A DNA stretch of 64,000 bases from Plantago ovata. Its lineage: Eukaryota > Streptophyta > Magnoliopsida > Lamiales > Plantaginaceae. This document shows positions 1 through 11,008 of this stretch, in pieces (positions within the stretch are counted from its first letter, which is position 1; each line of letters starts with the position of its first letter). The notes under the pieces were generated by a model, which had not been told where the DNA came from, searched no databases, and saw nothing but the letters and a program-made list of their open reading frames with translations. The stretch is taken from the NCBI GenBank assembly GCA_028274465.1, contig CM051456.1, forward strand, positions 79,098,753 through 79,162,752, read 5' to 3'. Both the position numbers and the translations under genes were made by a program.

Positions 1-1215
1 TTTTCAGCAGCAGCGTCGGTAGTTGCATTTTCAGCAACGGCTGTTGTACCCTTATCATGATCACCATCTACAGCAGTTTCATCATGATCACCATCTATAG
101 TAGTTTCATCAACAACTTTTTCAGCTGCTGGAACATTCTCTTACTGAGTGGTGGCGGTAACATCTACAGCTGTTGTATACCTTTCTTGCTGACTTGTGCT
201 GACAACATCTGCAGCTGTTGTCTTCTTAGATTTTTCAAGTTTCTTGCCAGTAAGCTTAGGTGCATTTTGCTTGTAGAAGGCTCTTCCCACATTGCATACG
301 AATTTCTTAATCGGCAATGGGTTTCTCAGCTGAATCCTGAAGTATTCATGGATATAGCATATCTTCAGTCCATACATGACTGGGAAGGTAGGTGAGACCT
401 TGTTGTCTTCAACCTTAACCTTGAATAGTAACACAATCAACAAGTCTGTTGAAAATGTACTTTGCCCAGTTGAGCTCAGTTTTGTTCTCATAGATATGCA
501 TCAGCAGCGGCCACCTTCTCAAGCCTACTTGGTCTATTCCTCCGACTTGGGAGTCTAAGACATTGATTAGTAGCACAGCTACAAGACCAAGTGAATGGCA
601 AAGATGGTTTCTCCTAACGTGCTTTGTCCAAGTCACGGGAGAAATCTCTCCTTTCTTCATTTTCTCATTTCTGACATCACTGTAGAAGGCTTCAATTTCT
701 TCATCAGTGGCAGTGATGTCATCTTCAGTTCCAGTGGTCGGAATCTGAAAGATTTCTGCTAAATCAGTCCATTTCAGGACGATTTGCACATTCTGAACTG
801 TGGTGAAGATCACTTTTTCAGTGACTCCTTGACCATCAGTTAGGGACTGGATTTCTGCATTGTTGTAGAACTCCATAGTATCTAATATACTCACTTTCTT
901 AGGGCGAGCTGTTATAAAGTGAGTGAGGCCTTGCTGTTTAATCAAGTCAAGTACCTCCTCATTGTCACCGTCTAGTTCTTGTTCATGGAAGTATCGGATA
1001 TACTTCTCTTTTGGAAAGACACCCCATTGCATCATCATTTCACACTTTGCAGTGTCTAGATATGCGGGAGGCATGGGTTTTTCTGTTATCCTATCGTTTT
1101 TCAACACAGCTTTCGCTGTGTTAGTCACCGGAGTTATCACCGGAGCAGTGCTTTTTCCAGCACTGTCAACCTTAGATGACTTTGATGTCTTAGATGACTG
1201 TCTCTTTGGTGCCAT
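1..1215 (-). pseudogene. Third (env-position) ORF of Sirevirus A, 5' part
   Basis: Starts at ATG 1215 (MAPKRQSSKTSK) in a good initiation context (AGAAATGGC) and reads about 266 codons before a 2-nt deletion near 424 shifts the frame; the frame continues at 491-141 and past the edge. The N-terminal basic, Ser/Lys-rich stretch is followed by a globular region (EFYNNAEIQ ... LAEIFQIPTTG ... WPLLMHIYENK). This resembles the domain annotated as putative plant transposon protein in retroelement env-position ORFs. The role of these proteins is unknown and I see no signal peptide or membrane segment here. Copies D and C carry the same ORF further on. Similarity to the domain family is from memory of its motifs, not a search. 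Confidence 0.75.
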
Positions 1216-1347
1216 TTCTTTTCATAGATGAGAAATGTGTACGAAAAAGATTGTTTGCTTTTTGACCGGAGGTACAGTGGATTCAGGCTAAAATTTGCAG
1301 AGAAAGGAAATGTAAGTTAAAGAATTTTGTCTTTCTCTAACTCCTTG

Positions 1348-1355
1348 TTTATATA
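1348..1355 (-). promoter_or_regulatory. TATA box 133 nt upstream of the third ORF (copy A)
   Basis: TATATAAA on the minus strand. It is conserved at 131-133 nt from the ATG in copies D and C, so it is a candidate internal promoter. Confidence 0.45.
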
Positions 1356-1744
1356 ACGTCTCTGATGTGCAAGAATCTCAATCGATTTGAGTTCTCAGCA
1401 AGGGTAAATCAGAGAAACAATAGCGCTACTGGAGCCTTTGCATTAAATGCGTAGTGGCCCACTAACAAAAACCGTCAGAGCACTCTTTTTCTTTGTAATG
1501 TTAACCGTTAGATCAATAACGCCTTTTAATCAATGGCCACGATTGTATCTCATGTCATGATTATTAGCGAGTTTATCTGTGCCCGATTAACGTCACAAAT
1601 TGATTTTACCGAGATTTATGGGATTTGATTGCTTGCTGAAATAAACAAGAATCTTTTCAGCGAGTTTGCATAACTAGCCTTGTTACTTGCTGAAAATTCC
1701 CCCTTAATCAGACATCTCATATTTCTTTAAGTTAAAAGATATTT

Positions 1745-2101
1745 CTGAGTTCCCGTATTAGTAAATTCTTTTTATCTTGGGATATCTTTTGGTAAAATTT
1801 GAGAAGTGAGTTTGCTCTTTTCTGAGTTCCCGTCTCAGAATATTCCCTTGATACTTGAATACCTGTTTCAGTATCTTTGATTGTCTGAATGCCCGTTTCA
1901 ACAACCTTTAAGGTTATTCTCTTACTGAGTGCCTGTCTCAACAAGTGATCAAGTTTCCTAACAAATACCCATTTTGAAGAAATTACTTGCTGATTGCTTG
2001 TTTCAGCAATCATGTAGTGACTTATCATTTCTTAGAAGAAATCAGTGGAAGAAGCTTTTATTCAAGTAAGAATACTTTGGCTTGCTGAATGCCTGTTTCA
2101 G
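1745..2101. repeat. Array of 17-nt palindromes between pol and third ORF (copy A)
   Basis: About eight units of 17 nt follow the pattern CTGAR-TNCCCGT-YTCAG on the plus strand, e.g. CTGAATGCCTGTTTCAG. The arms CTGAG/CTCAG and CTGAA/TTCAG exchange G-C for A-T while staying complementary. The same array lies at the same place in copies D and C. Confidence 0.8.
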
Positions 2102-2121
2102 CAATCTGCCAATTGTATCCC

Positions 2122-3943
2122 TTATTGAGGTAATTCAATCAATCCAAGGTTATACCTTAGCATTGCGAATCTATTATCTGGTAGGGGATTGGTAAAGATG
2201 TCAGCAATTTGATCATCAGTGCCTACTTTTACAACCTCAATATCTCCCTTTTCCACATGGTCTCTAATGAAATGATGTCTAATATCAATGTGCTTAGTCC
2301 TTGTGTGGAACTTAGGATTTTGTGTGATAGTAATAGCACTTGTATTATCACAAAAGATAGGTAGATGAATTGGCAACACAGGTTTGCTTCTTGCTGAACC
2401 ATGATATTAATCTAGTACCCAAAAACTGACAAGTTCCAGAGGTACTTTTTCTATCAAGAGTTGATCCTCCATGATCAGCATCAGAATAACCAACAAATTC
2501 AAGTCCAGAATCTTTAGGATACCATAATCCAACATTGACTGTACCTTTGACATATTTCAGTATCTTAAGTGCCTTTTTGTAGTGTGATTCTCTTGGATCA
2601 GATTGGAATCTTGCACACACACAAACAACATACTGAATGTCAGGTCTACTTGCTATTAAATACAACAAGGAACCAATGAGCTTCCTATACTTGTGTTCTT
2701 CAGCACTTTTATTTTCTTTAGTATAGCCCAATTGGGTACCAACACTCATAGGGATCTTTTCAGCTTTTTCTTCCTCTTTGATCCTAAACTTTACGAGCAT
2801 TTCTTTCGCATACTTTGCTTGATTTATGAATATTCCATCTTTGAGTTGTTTGACTTGTAATCCTAGGAAATAATTCAATTTTCCCATCATGCTCATTTCA
2901 AATTTGTTTGTCATGAGCTTGGCAAAATCATCACAAAGTTGCTTGTGCTTAGATCCAAATATTATGTCATCCACATAAATCTGAACTAAGAGTATTTTAC
3001 CATCATGGTTCATGGTAAACAATGTTTTATCTACTTCACCTTTCTTTAAACCATTATCCAGCAAGAACTTAGCCAAGGTATCGTACCAAGCTCTTGGTAC
3101 TTGCTTTAGACCATATACAGCTTTCTGAAGCTTGTATACCATCTTGGTTTCTGAGGGAAGTTCAAAGCCAGGGGGTTGTTCTAAGTAGACTTCTTCAGCA
3201 AGTTCACCATTTAAGAATGCACTTTTAACATCCATTTGATAAACAATGAAGTCATTGTGAGCAGCAAAGGCCAAGAAAAGTCTAATTGCATCCAATCTTG
3301 CAACTGGTGCATAAGACTTATCATAGTCAAATCCTTCAGTCTTACAGTAACCTTGAGCAACTAAACGTGCTTTGTTTCTTGTTACTTCACCAGACTCACT
3401 CAGCTTGTTTCTGAACACCCACTTTGTACCAGTAGCTTTCTTGCCTTCAACAAGAGGTACAAGTTTCCAAACTCTGTTCCTTTCAAATTGATCCAGGTCT
3501 TCTTGCATTGCCTTGATCCATTCAGAATGCTTTACAGCTTCTTCTATGGTTTTAGGTTCATTTTCTGAAACAAAGCAAGAGAACAAAGATTCTACTTCTA
3601 CGACATTTGCTTCTTCAGCAAGTCCATGAGTAGCAGAAACTTTGGATCTAGTCACTTGGCGTTTGTCAATATCACCAATCACTTGGCGTTTTTCAGCAAG
3701 GCAATCGTGATCTGAGACAAGGCATTTTTCAACGATTGCCGAAGACCAATCAACGGTGTACAATCCTCCTGATCTTCTGGCAGTGATAATAACCTTCTTT
3801 GTCTCGAAATCTATAAGTTTACATTCATCACTTTTGATTTTGATGAAGTATCCTTTGTCAACAAATTGGCTCATGCTGAAAAGGTTAAACTTAAGATTTT
3901 TGACATAAAGAACTCCCGTAACGGTAATGCATCCTAACTTCAC
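2122..3943 (-). pseudogene. Sirevirus A pol: reverse transcriptase and RNase H, integrase deleted
   Basis: Copia-type RT is clear: [45 protein letters not shown] motif and the catalytic YVDD ([10 protein letters not shown]). RNase H follows (YSDADHGGSTLDRKST), but about 30 codons containing the SSTESEY helix are missing near 2380. The end is re-entered in another frame at 2379-2122 (FCDNTSAI ... IADIFTNPL). Upstream the frame runs from GAG-pre-integrase sequence (NLFSMSQFVDKGYF) straight into the post-integrase linker (GDIDKRQVTRS), so the zinc-binding and catalytic integrase regions present in copy D are gone. The deletion point carries a local duplication, CACTTGGCGTTT at 3653 and 3680. Non-functional as it stands. 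Confidence 0.88.
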
Positions 3944-4150
3944 GTCACCAAAGCCTTTGTAGAACCAGAGCCTCCACCAGCAAACCTTATTGTTGGACCT
4001 TTAGACCACCATCTATAGTTTATAAGGTTATTCTTGTTGCCCGTCATGTGCTTTCCACAACCACTGTCAAAGTGCCAGATTGCATCGTTTGTCTCCGTGG
4101 CTGAAGTCTGCACAATCAAGAGCAAACAAGTTATTATCCAATATTGGATG
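3940..4150 (-). pseudogene. Copia-type aspartic protease fragment (copy A)
   Basis: The sequence IWHFDSGCGKHMTG holds the copia protease signature (D-S-G, with H-M-T-G), followed by a GGGSGS loop. The enzyme would cut the Gag-Pol polyprotein in the particle. Frameshifts on both sides, near 4100 and near 3945, cut it off from the gag linker and from pol. Confidence 0.75.
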
Positions 4151-4903
4151 TCCATTAACATGTTCAAGAATGCGTCCAGTGGAAACCCAAGTCTTAAGTT
4201 TTTCAACTTTGACTTGTTTTCTACTTGCTGAGGAACTAGGAGGTTTTGAGCCAAAAGTCTTTTGATTCGTGCTGATCAAATCCACTTTCTGATGTGGTGT
4301 CTTGCTCGGTTGACCTTTTTGCTGAACATACTTTTGAGTAAGTTCTTTTCTAGCAAGGTTCCTTCTAGCTCTAGCATTTTGAGTCTTGTCAGAACTCTTA
4401 GGCTTGATTTTGTTCATCTCTTTGAAGTATCTTTGCTGACTTTGCTTATACTCGTGAAAAAGTTGACTTTGCTTGGTTTTGAAACCGAGTCCACTTTTCG
4501 GAGAATGCTGAGCTTTTGTGTCAACAACCTTACTTGATTCAGGTTTGTCTGCAAAGGTCTTCTGATTACTTTTAGTAATCTTGCCTTTTGACTTAACAAA
4601 TTGCTTTTCAGCAACTTGTTTGGCAGAATGCTTTACAGCATTGTTTTTCTTTACAGTTTGCTTTTCAGCGACCAGTTTTCCTTTTAAAGTCTTGTTACTT
4701 TGAGTAGCAACAGCGGGCTTTACGGTCGTAGGTACTTGATTGCATTTTTCAGCAACCTTAGGTTGACCAAACTGATAGAATTCTGGTTGACCACTATCAG
4801 TAGCACGTACAAAGGAAATCGGTGATTTTTCTTTACTCAAGATTGTTACATCATCACCTTCATACGTTGCACCTAAACCTTCTTTCTGAGATGGATCTCT
4901 CAA
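4067..4903 (-). pseudogene. Lys-rich linker between Gag and protease (copy A)
   Basis: This stretch is in the same frame as gag, separated from it only by TAA at 4949-4951. It encodes a low-complexity, Lys/Ser/Gln-rich segment (repeats of VAEKQ, KTF, SSK) leading towards protease. Its frame is lost near 4100, where the protease signature continues in another frame. Whether the TAA is a real termination or read-through point or simply damage cannot be told from one copy: copies C and D lack this part. It has no recognisable domain of its own. Confidence 0.55.
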
Positions 4904-4948
4904 GTAAGAGTTTAGTCTAGTCAGCGTATTACTTGCATCAGCATAAGA

Positions 4949-6550
4949 TTAGAAATTGATTTTCATCTTTTTCATTTCTTGGATTTCAGCAAGTAACTTT
5001 AGAATTGAGGACTGATACTCTTCCAATTCTATTGCCATCTGAGAATTCCTCTCTGTAGCTTCAGCAATCAACTTCTTGAGACGCTTTATTTCAGCATCCT
5101 TCTCTTCTGTCTCTTCTTTCAGCAAGACATACTTTTCGGTAGTCTGCTTGGTCAGAGTCTCAGCATTTTGTAGTTTCTCTTGCTGTTTGCTCAGAGTTTT
5201 CTCAAATCTTTCGATTTCTCCTTGAATCTTGTCAAGGTAAATCTCGTCTTCACTTTCTGAGTCAGAGTCATAGGTAGGATTGTTTACCTGACCGGCCATG
5301 AGGCAGAACTCGTAGTTTGACACATCTGGATAAGCTTCCATGGCTATTCCACAAACTTCCTTGCCAATCTCTACGTCAAGAGTGGCTTCTTCATCGTCAG
5401 TGTCTGAGCTTTCTTCCTCACTGTCTTCGGAGCTAGTATCAATGCACAATGCATCAATTTTTGCTTGAAGCTTCTTCTTTTCTTCAGCAATAAAAGCTCT
5501 TTTGAACTTCTTCTTCTTTTCAGCAGATTTGCCTTTCAGCAAAGGACAATTTGCTTTGAAGTGTCCAGGCTTTTTGCAGTAAAAGCAGAGATCATTTCCA
5601 ACTGCTGGTTCTTCTGATGAGGTTGCTTGCCGAGCTTGCTTGTTCAGCGAGCTAGTCTCATTCTTGTACTTATGGTAGTTGTTACCAAGATGCTTTTTCA
5701 GCTTCTCTTTTGCTTTTCGCCTTTCGAGTTCCTTACTGATGAATTTCTTCATGTTTTTAACAACGAAAGCATTTTCATCAGCAGGTTCTTTATCATTCTT
5801 CTTTTCAGAAGATGACGGATTTGCAGCAAGAGCAATGTTTTGCGATTTTTCAACAAACACATTTTCTCTTTGCTTTGTCTCATAGTTGACAGTAGCAAGA
5901 TGAGAGAACAACTCTGTTGGTGTGATGTCTGGCATTCCTTGATTGTAGTAGAAGTTCGGAGTGTGGATCCATTCTTGGTTCAGACTTTTGATGATGGTTT
6001 TCACCTTCTCAGAATCTGAGTAAAGATTTCCAACACCCAAGGCTGCCATCTCACTAACTAGAGTTGTGAATCTGAAGTCCAAGTCTTCTAGTGACTCATT
6101 TGTACCTTGTTTAATGTTCTGGAACTTTAACTTCAGCACTTCGAGTTTGTTTTCCTTGGTTTTGTCAGATCGAGCAGAAAGATCTTGAACCATTTTCCAA
6201 GCTTCCTTAGCAGTTTTAACACCCCACAGTTTGCACTGTATAGTATCCGGAGTTGATCGAAGGATGATGTTTCTTGCTTGGCCATCAAGACGGAATCTCT
6301 TGGCTTCGTTGGAAGTCCATTCCTCTCTTTGTTTTGGAACGATAGTATCAACTGGTTTGTCTAAGATAGTTTCCTTTCCAGCTTCTGTGGTTTTGTGAAG
6401 AAAATTTCTCTCAACCTTAGTGATCTTGATAGGTCCATCATTAATGACAGTAACCATCTCATCACTAATGGCCTCAAGATGTAGCATCATGTTGTTTCGC
6501 CATTTTTCGTAGTTTTCCAACTTCAGCAAGGGAGCGTCTCCTAAAGACAT
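4949..6550 (-). CDS. gag: Sirevirus Gag (copy A)
   Basis: An intact 533-codon ORF beginning at ATG 6550, 113 nt inside the 5' LTR. The N-terminal 220 residues match the copia gag (UBN2-type) capsid region: NYEKWRNNMMLHLEA, AKEAWKMVQDLSAR, ESLEDLDFRFTTLV. A CCHC zinc knuckle follows (CFYCKKPGHFKANC, C-x2-C-x4-H-x4-C) near residue 325, then an acidic patch (SSEDSEEESSDTDDEE) and a long C-terminal coiled coil (IERFEKTLSKQQEKLQ ... EIKRLKKLIAEA). Such a coiled-coil tail is a Sirevirus feature. It forms the cytoplasmic particle that packages the element RNA. This is the only complete Sirevirus gag in the window. Confidence 0.9.
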   Translation of the reverse strand: MSLGDAPLLKLENYEKWRNNMMLHLEAISDEMVTVINDGPIKITKVERNFLHKTTEAGKETILDKPVDTIVPKQREEWTSNEAKRFRLDGQARNIILRSTPDTIQCKLWGVKTAKEAWKMVQDLSARSDKTKENKLEVLKLKFQNIKQGTNESLEDLDFRFTTLVSEMAALGVGNLYSDSEKVKTIIKSLNQEWIHTPNFYYNQGMPDITPTELFSHLATVNYETKQRENVFVEKSQNIALAANPSSSEKKNDKEPADENAFVVKNMKKFISKELERRKAKEKLKKHLGNNYHKYKNETSSLNKQARQATSSEEPAVGNDLCFYCKKPGHFKANCPLLKGKSAEKKKKFKRAFIAEEKKKLQAKIDALCIDTSSEDSEEESSDTDDEEATLDVEIGKEVCGIAMEAYPDVSNYEFCLMAGQVNNPTYDSDSESEDEIYLDKIQGEIERFEKTLSKQQEKLQNAETLTKQTTEKYVLLKEETEEKDAEIKRLKKLIAEATERNSQMAIELEEYQSSILKLLAEIQEMKKMKINF

Positions 6551-6643
6551 CCTGTCAGCAAAAGACTACCAAACTGATCAAGTGAGAGTGATTTACGGAA
6601 AGCACCTAACGGAATCTAGGTTCAGTGTTGAAGGTTAAAGAAC

Positions 6644-6660
6644 CTCCAGCTCTGATAGCA
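6644..6660 (-). other. Primer-binding site of Sirevirus A
   Basis: Directly inside the 5' LTR the minus strand reads TGCTATCAGAGCTGGAGG. This matches the initiator-tRNA-Met site of copia elements (TGGTATCAGAGCC) with a few differences. Confidence 0.7.
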
Positions 6661-6662
6661 CT

Positions 6663-8219
6663 TGTTGGTCCCTTTAAACAACAAGAAAAGACCAGAGGGG
6701 GGGGGTGGTGAATAGTCTTTTCAAACTTTCGTCGTTTAAAAACTTTCTCAGCAAGGACTTATTACTTTTCAGTAAGGAGTTTGTTGATACTTAACTTTCT
6801 CAGCAAGCACAAGTTACTTTTCAGTAACGAGTTTTGCTGATACTTAAAATCAAAGAGCGGAAGTCTTTGATACAATAAGTGCTTTGTGAGTAGGTGATAG
6901 TTTCAGCAAGTGAACAGAGTGACTGTGTACAGATAGATATGCTTTGCTGAAAGTAAATCACACAAACACTTTTAAAGTGGTATCTGAGAGTGGCGTAATC
7001 TCTCAACTAATCCACTTTGTCCTTTCTAGGACTGAATCCACTAAGACAAGTTTGAGGTTCCTTACAACCTATCTAGAGCGATTCGAACAGAAACCAAAGC
7101 ACACTTGCTTCGTTTCCAACCTAACTAGAGAACGAAACCTTATTCTCCACCAAACTTGGGACTTTTAATCAACAACACTATGCTCGATTAAGTTCCCCCT
7201 GAATTTCACGCCTGAAAGGTTGTATTTTCAATTAGAGAGGTTTGGAATGAGATAACTTGATTATAACTTATTCAGGTACAACAAGTAATCTAAGAAACAA
7301 AACTTTGAATACTTTGCAGTAAACAAGTTTGATTGTTTCTGGTGTCAAGACTTGTTCTTGTTCAAAAGAAAGAACACTTAACTAATTTCTTAGCCGTGTA
7401 TGTTCTACTTCTTCACAAGTAGCTTTTTCAAGCTTTAAGTCTTGGAACGGATCAATGGCAGTAAAGAGTGTTTGAAGGGTATGTGAGTTTAAGCACAAGT
7501 GAGAGTTTGATCACGTTGTTGATACACTTCAACTCTTTGCCGGATGACCTCTATTTATAGTGAATCAAGGGAGCCGTTTGAATTTCAAATTCTAAGCTTT
7601 TGTTCCTTAAGATGTCACTATCTTGCTTTTGTACTTTCAGCAGCGTCCTTTATTTGTCTTCTAGTCTTCATATCCTTCGCGTTCATGCTTTGCATTTAAT
7701 GTTCATTTGAATGAGATTCAAACATGAACGTTGGAGCGCAAATGCAAGTACTTTCAGCAAGGAGGTCACAAATGTTCATCATCAAGTGGTCAGTCTCAGT
7801 TTCAGCAAGCAAAACCTACTATGTCATTTAGATTTTCACTTATGCAAGCTGTTGCTGAAGTTTCCACATTCTGAGCAACATGTGCCTTTGTAGATACCAG
7901 TCTTCAGAAATCTTCTAGTCTTCAATCTTCGAATTCTTCAAGTTTCTGAGCGGTTCTAAATGCTTCAATAGTTTGTTTTTGTAAACAAAGTACATCATCA
8001 ACAAATGTTTCAATAGGTTGTATTTCTTTTCATAAAACAAGATACATCATAAGCGGTAAAACTAACCTATCTAGCACCTACTCTAAGTCTTCAGCAAACG
8101 TTCCTCTTTTACAATGTCCTTAAAATTCTAAATTCCTATGGACCTTAAGAGTACTAGTTACTGGACTTTCCTTAATTTAGCATGGTTAATTGCTCATCAA
8201 AATTACAAGTTTCCTAACA
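6663..8219 (-). repeat. 5' LTR of Sirevirus A (1,557 bp)
   Basis: On the minus strand it runs from TGTTAGGAAACTT (8219) to GGGACCAACA (6663), with TG...CA ends. It matches the LTR of copy C across its length. A TATAAATA box lies at 7559-7552, and a run of nine G (plus strand) sits near the inner end at 6697. The word TTGCTGA/TCAGCAA is very frequent. The inferred target duplication ACTGT is at 8220-8224. Confidence 0.9.
7552..7559 (-). promoter_or_regulatory. TATA box of the Sirevirus A LTR
   Basis: TATAAATA on the minus strand in CACTATAAATAGAG; the same box is at 43700-43707 in copy C. Confidence 0.65.
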
Positions 8220-9691
8220 ACTGTGAATCATGTCTCAAAGGTAAAATGATCAAGAAACTTTTTTCCGGAAAAGGTACTCGTGCTAAACAAGTACTTGAGT
8301 TAGTTCACTCTGATGTGTGTGAACCCTTTAAAATTCAAGCTAGGGGTAGGTATTCTTACCTCATAACCTTTACCGATGATTTCTCTAGATTTGGCTATGT
8401 GTATCTTATGAAACACAAATCTGAAGCTTTTGAGAAATTCAAAGAGTATAAGGTTGAAGTAGAGAAACAACTTGAAAGAAGTATTAAGACTCTGCGATCA
8501 GATCGAGGAGGAGAATACTTAAGTAAGGAATTTCTGGATTACTTAAAGCTTAATGGAATTCAATCACAATGGACTCCACCTGGAACACCACAAATGAATG
8601 GTGTTTCTGAAAGGAGGAATCGAACTTTGTTAGACATGGTAAGATCCATGATGAATTTCACAACTCTTCCAATCTTCTTATGGTGATACGCGTTACTAGA
8701 CTCGATCTATATTCTGAATAGGGTTCCATCCAAATCAGTCGAGAAAACACCATATGAGTTATGGTATGGCAAGAAGCCAAGTCTTTCACACATGCATGCC
8801 TGGGGTTGTCTGGCATGTGTGAAAAGAATGCTCGCAGGGAAACTGGAACCCAAAAGTGAGAAATGTTATTTTATTGGATAACCTAAGGAAACCAAGGGTT
8901 ACTACTTATATCTGCCTGAAGAACATAACATCATTGTTTCCAGACAGGCTGCCTTTCTGGAAGATGATTATGTTTTCATGCTGCATAGTGGCAATGAGAT
9001 AAAACTTGAGGAAATCCAAGAACAAGAAAATAACACTGAGGTTGATGAGTTGTCAAATGGTTATGACAATGATTCAGTGGGAGCTCAAGGAGAATCTTAT
9101 GGCTCGAGCACATCTCTGGGTAGATATCTGCCAGCCAATGGGAGCATTTTGGGAAATTTGACTAATTCCCAAAGTGCCCCCACCAAGCCAACATTGATTG
9201 AACCGACTCAACCGTTCGTGTCGGCACCAGCTCCCCCGGATATAGTTGCAACCGTTGCACCTGATCCACCTACAACTGTTGCATCCGACATGCCTGCAAC
9301 TGTTCAACAAACTAAAGAAGTTGAACCATCTCACAATCAGAATATACAACCAGTACAACCAAACAAACCCGCACTCCGTCGGTCTAAAAGGTTAGAGATA
9401 AAAGCTTCCAAGAAGATAAGTTTACTCTTGGAGGATGACAAGTTTGACCTTGACTTATCTCACAAAGATGAGCCTAAGACTTATAAAGAAGCAATGTTGG
9501 ACATTGATTCAAGAAGATGGCAAGAAGCCATGAAATCCGAAATAGACTCAATGTATGAAAATCAAGTATGGGACTTGGTTGATGCACCAGAAGGGGTTAG
9601 ACCCATTGGTTGCAAATGGGTTTTCAAGAGGAAAACAGATGCTGATGGCAACATACAAACATACAAGGCCAGACTAGTGGCGAAAGGTTAT
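8220..9691 (+). pseudogene. Element B pol: integrase and start of reverse transcriptase
   Basis: One reading frame across the segment, broken by TGA at 8684 and TAA at 8879. It opens in the GAG-pre-integrase zinc motif (CESCLKGKMIK). The integrase core follows: HSDVCEPF, TFTDDFSRFGYVY, LRSDRGGEYLSKEF and the catalytic Glu region (TPQMNGVSERRNRTLLD), so the D-D-E residues appear present. A Pro/Thr-rich linker leads to the RT start (MYENQVWDLVDAP, GCKWVFKRKTDADG, ARLVAKGY), where the solo LTR interrupts it. The part before 8220 belongs to the Sirevirus A LTR and must not be read as protein. Confidence 0.88.
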
Positions 9692-11003
9692 TGATGAACG
9701 ATGATTTGTCGGGTCCCGATTCAGCAAATAAATTTGTTATTTAGCCAAAGGCAATTCACAACTTCAACGAAAACCGTAGTGTAGCAGTAGAATGACCTCG
9801 AGTGTCGTTCTCTAAGGACTATAACTAGCTTTATCTATTTAACTAGGAAAATAAAAACAGCAGACGTAAAAGCAAAGGTTCTTCTAACAGATAATGGAGA
9901 TTGGTGATAGTATGATCCTTCAAAGCATAACGGGTCAATAATCATGCGTAAATTCCTCGGTCTTGCATGGAGATATTTGATCAATCTAATGTCCTGTTGC
10001 AATTATTAAGCACTACGAAGATAAATGTACTGACAAGTCAAGCACTATTGTCCAATGTGTTCCGTAATTATTCAACACTACGAAGATATACATGCGCATA
10101 GGTCGACGAGGGTCCAATTGTGCATAATAATTAATACAACATACGAGAATTTAGGCTGAGCCTGATCAACGAAATAAAGCAATAACACGGAGTATAATGC
10201 GCGATATAGCCATTAGCATGATTATCTTCCCTTCGCTAAGAATTCACATACAACCACCAACGATAAGTTTAGCTACTCATAATAGGCATGCAATCAACAG
10301 AAATCATAGAAGAAAACATGTTGAAAGATATATAAAAATAAGTAAAATAAACTGTAAGATACAATGTTACCGAAGGTTGTCAATCTCCGATGAATTGCGA
10401 TCCTACAAGCTCCAATCTGCTATGAAAAAGTGTCTCCTAAGCTACGAACCCCCATAACAGGCTCTGGGAAGTCCCTACCTAAAACTACAGAGAAAGGTGA
10501 GAGAATAGGTCTGGAAAAGTATGAATTTCGGAGAAAAACTGAGCAACTATATATAGGCTACGAAAAAGTGTGGGGCGATTCGCCCCACACACCGGGCGGT
10601 TCGCCCGGTGTGGGGCGATTCGCCCCACGTCCCGGGCGGTTCGCCCGGGAGTAATTTTCGCGGAATTCCGCATTTTCGACTCGTTTTTGGATTTCTTCCT
10701 CTTTTCGGACTCGGTTTCTGACTTCTAGTGGCCTTCTAACCTCCAGATTCGACCCCTAGACTCCAAATCCTATCCGGAAACCTTCAGATACTTCAAATAG
10801 GCTTCTGGAACACCAATTCCTTGTCAACTTCAATATAATTGCCCGGAAATCCTCGTTTTTCAACCAAAACCTGTAAAATAAAATTTAAAGGGAAACGTGA
10901 CACTATTCTAATAAAATGCACTAAAATATAGCTAAATTAACATAGAGGATAGCTAAAATAGGTGAAAAAGACTCAAATGAAAGTGTAAAATACACATTCA
11001 TCA
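9692..11003 (-). mobile_element. Solo LTR of the Athila-like family (1,312 bp)
   Basis: A complete LTR in reverse orientation, TGATGAACG ... CATTCATCA on the plus strand, flanked by a perfect 5-bp duplication GTTAT (9687-9691 and 11004-11008) inside the copia B RT. It matches the LTRs of the 44079-62689 element, including TATATATAG and the palindrome array. With no internal sequence left it is a product of LTR-LTR recombination. Confidence 0.93.
10568..10650. repeat. Four contiguous perfect palindromes in the U3 of a solo LTR
   Basis: Units at 10568-10590, 10591-10609, 10610-10628 and 10630-10650 have arms of 8-11 bp and 3-nt centres ATT, GTT, ATT, GTT. Arm sequences alternate (GGGGCGA, CCGGGCG), but the core GCG-N3-CGC is constant. 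The TATA element is about 13 nt away. Confidence 0.95.
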
Positions 11004-11008
11004 GTTAT

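Larger units (their letters stand above)
1..8219 (-). mobile_element. Sirevirus-type Ty1/copia element A (right part, running off the left edge)
   Basis: Read on the minus strand the order is 5' LTR (8219-6663), primer-binding site, gag, protease, pol (RT and RNase H), a palindrome-rich spacer and the start of a third ORF; the rest lies beyond the window. A third ORF after pol, a long gag with a zinc knuckle and C-terminal coiled coil, and a 1.56 kb LTR are Sirevirus traits. Compared with copy D, the integrase has been lost by internal deletion. The right flank begins ACTGT, the presumed target duplication; the other copy is off-window. The element is inserted in copia element B. Confidence 0.9.

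Noticed and set aside
8138..8219. N-terminus of the copia B integrase ORF
   Set aside because: This stretch is the end of the Sirevirus A LTR; the integrase sequence begins after 8219.
10568..10650. CRISPR-like array
   Set aside because: The units are contiguous palindromes with no spacers and lie in a plant LTR; no cas genes.
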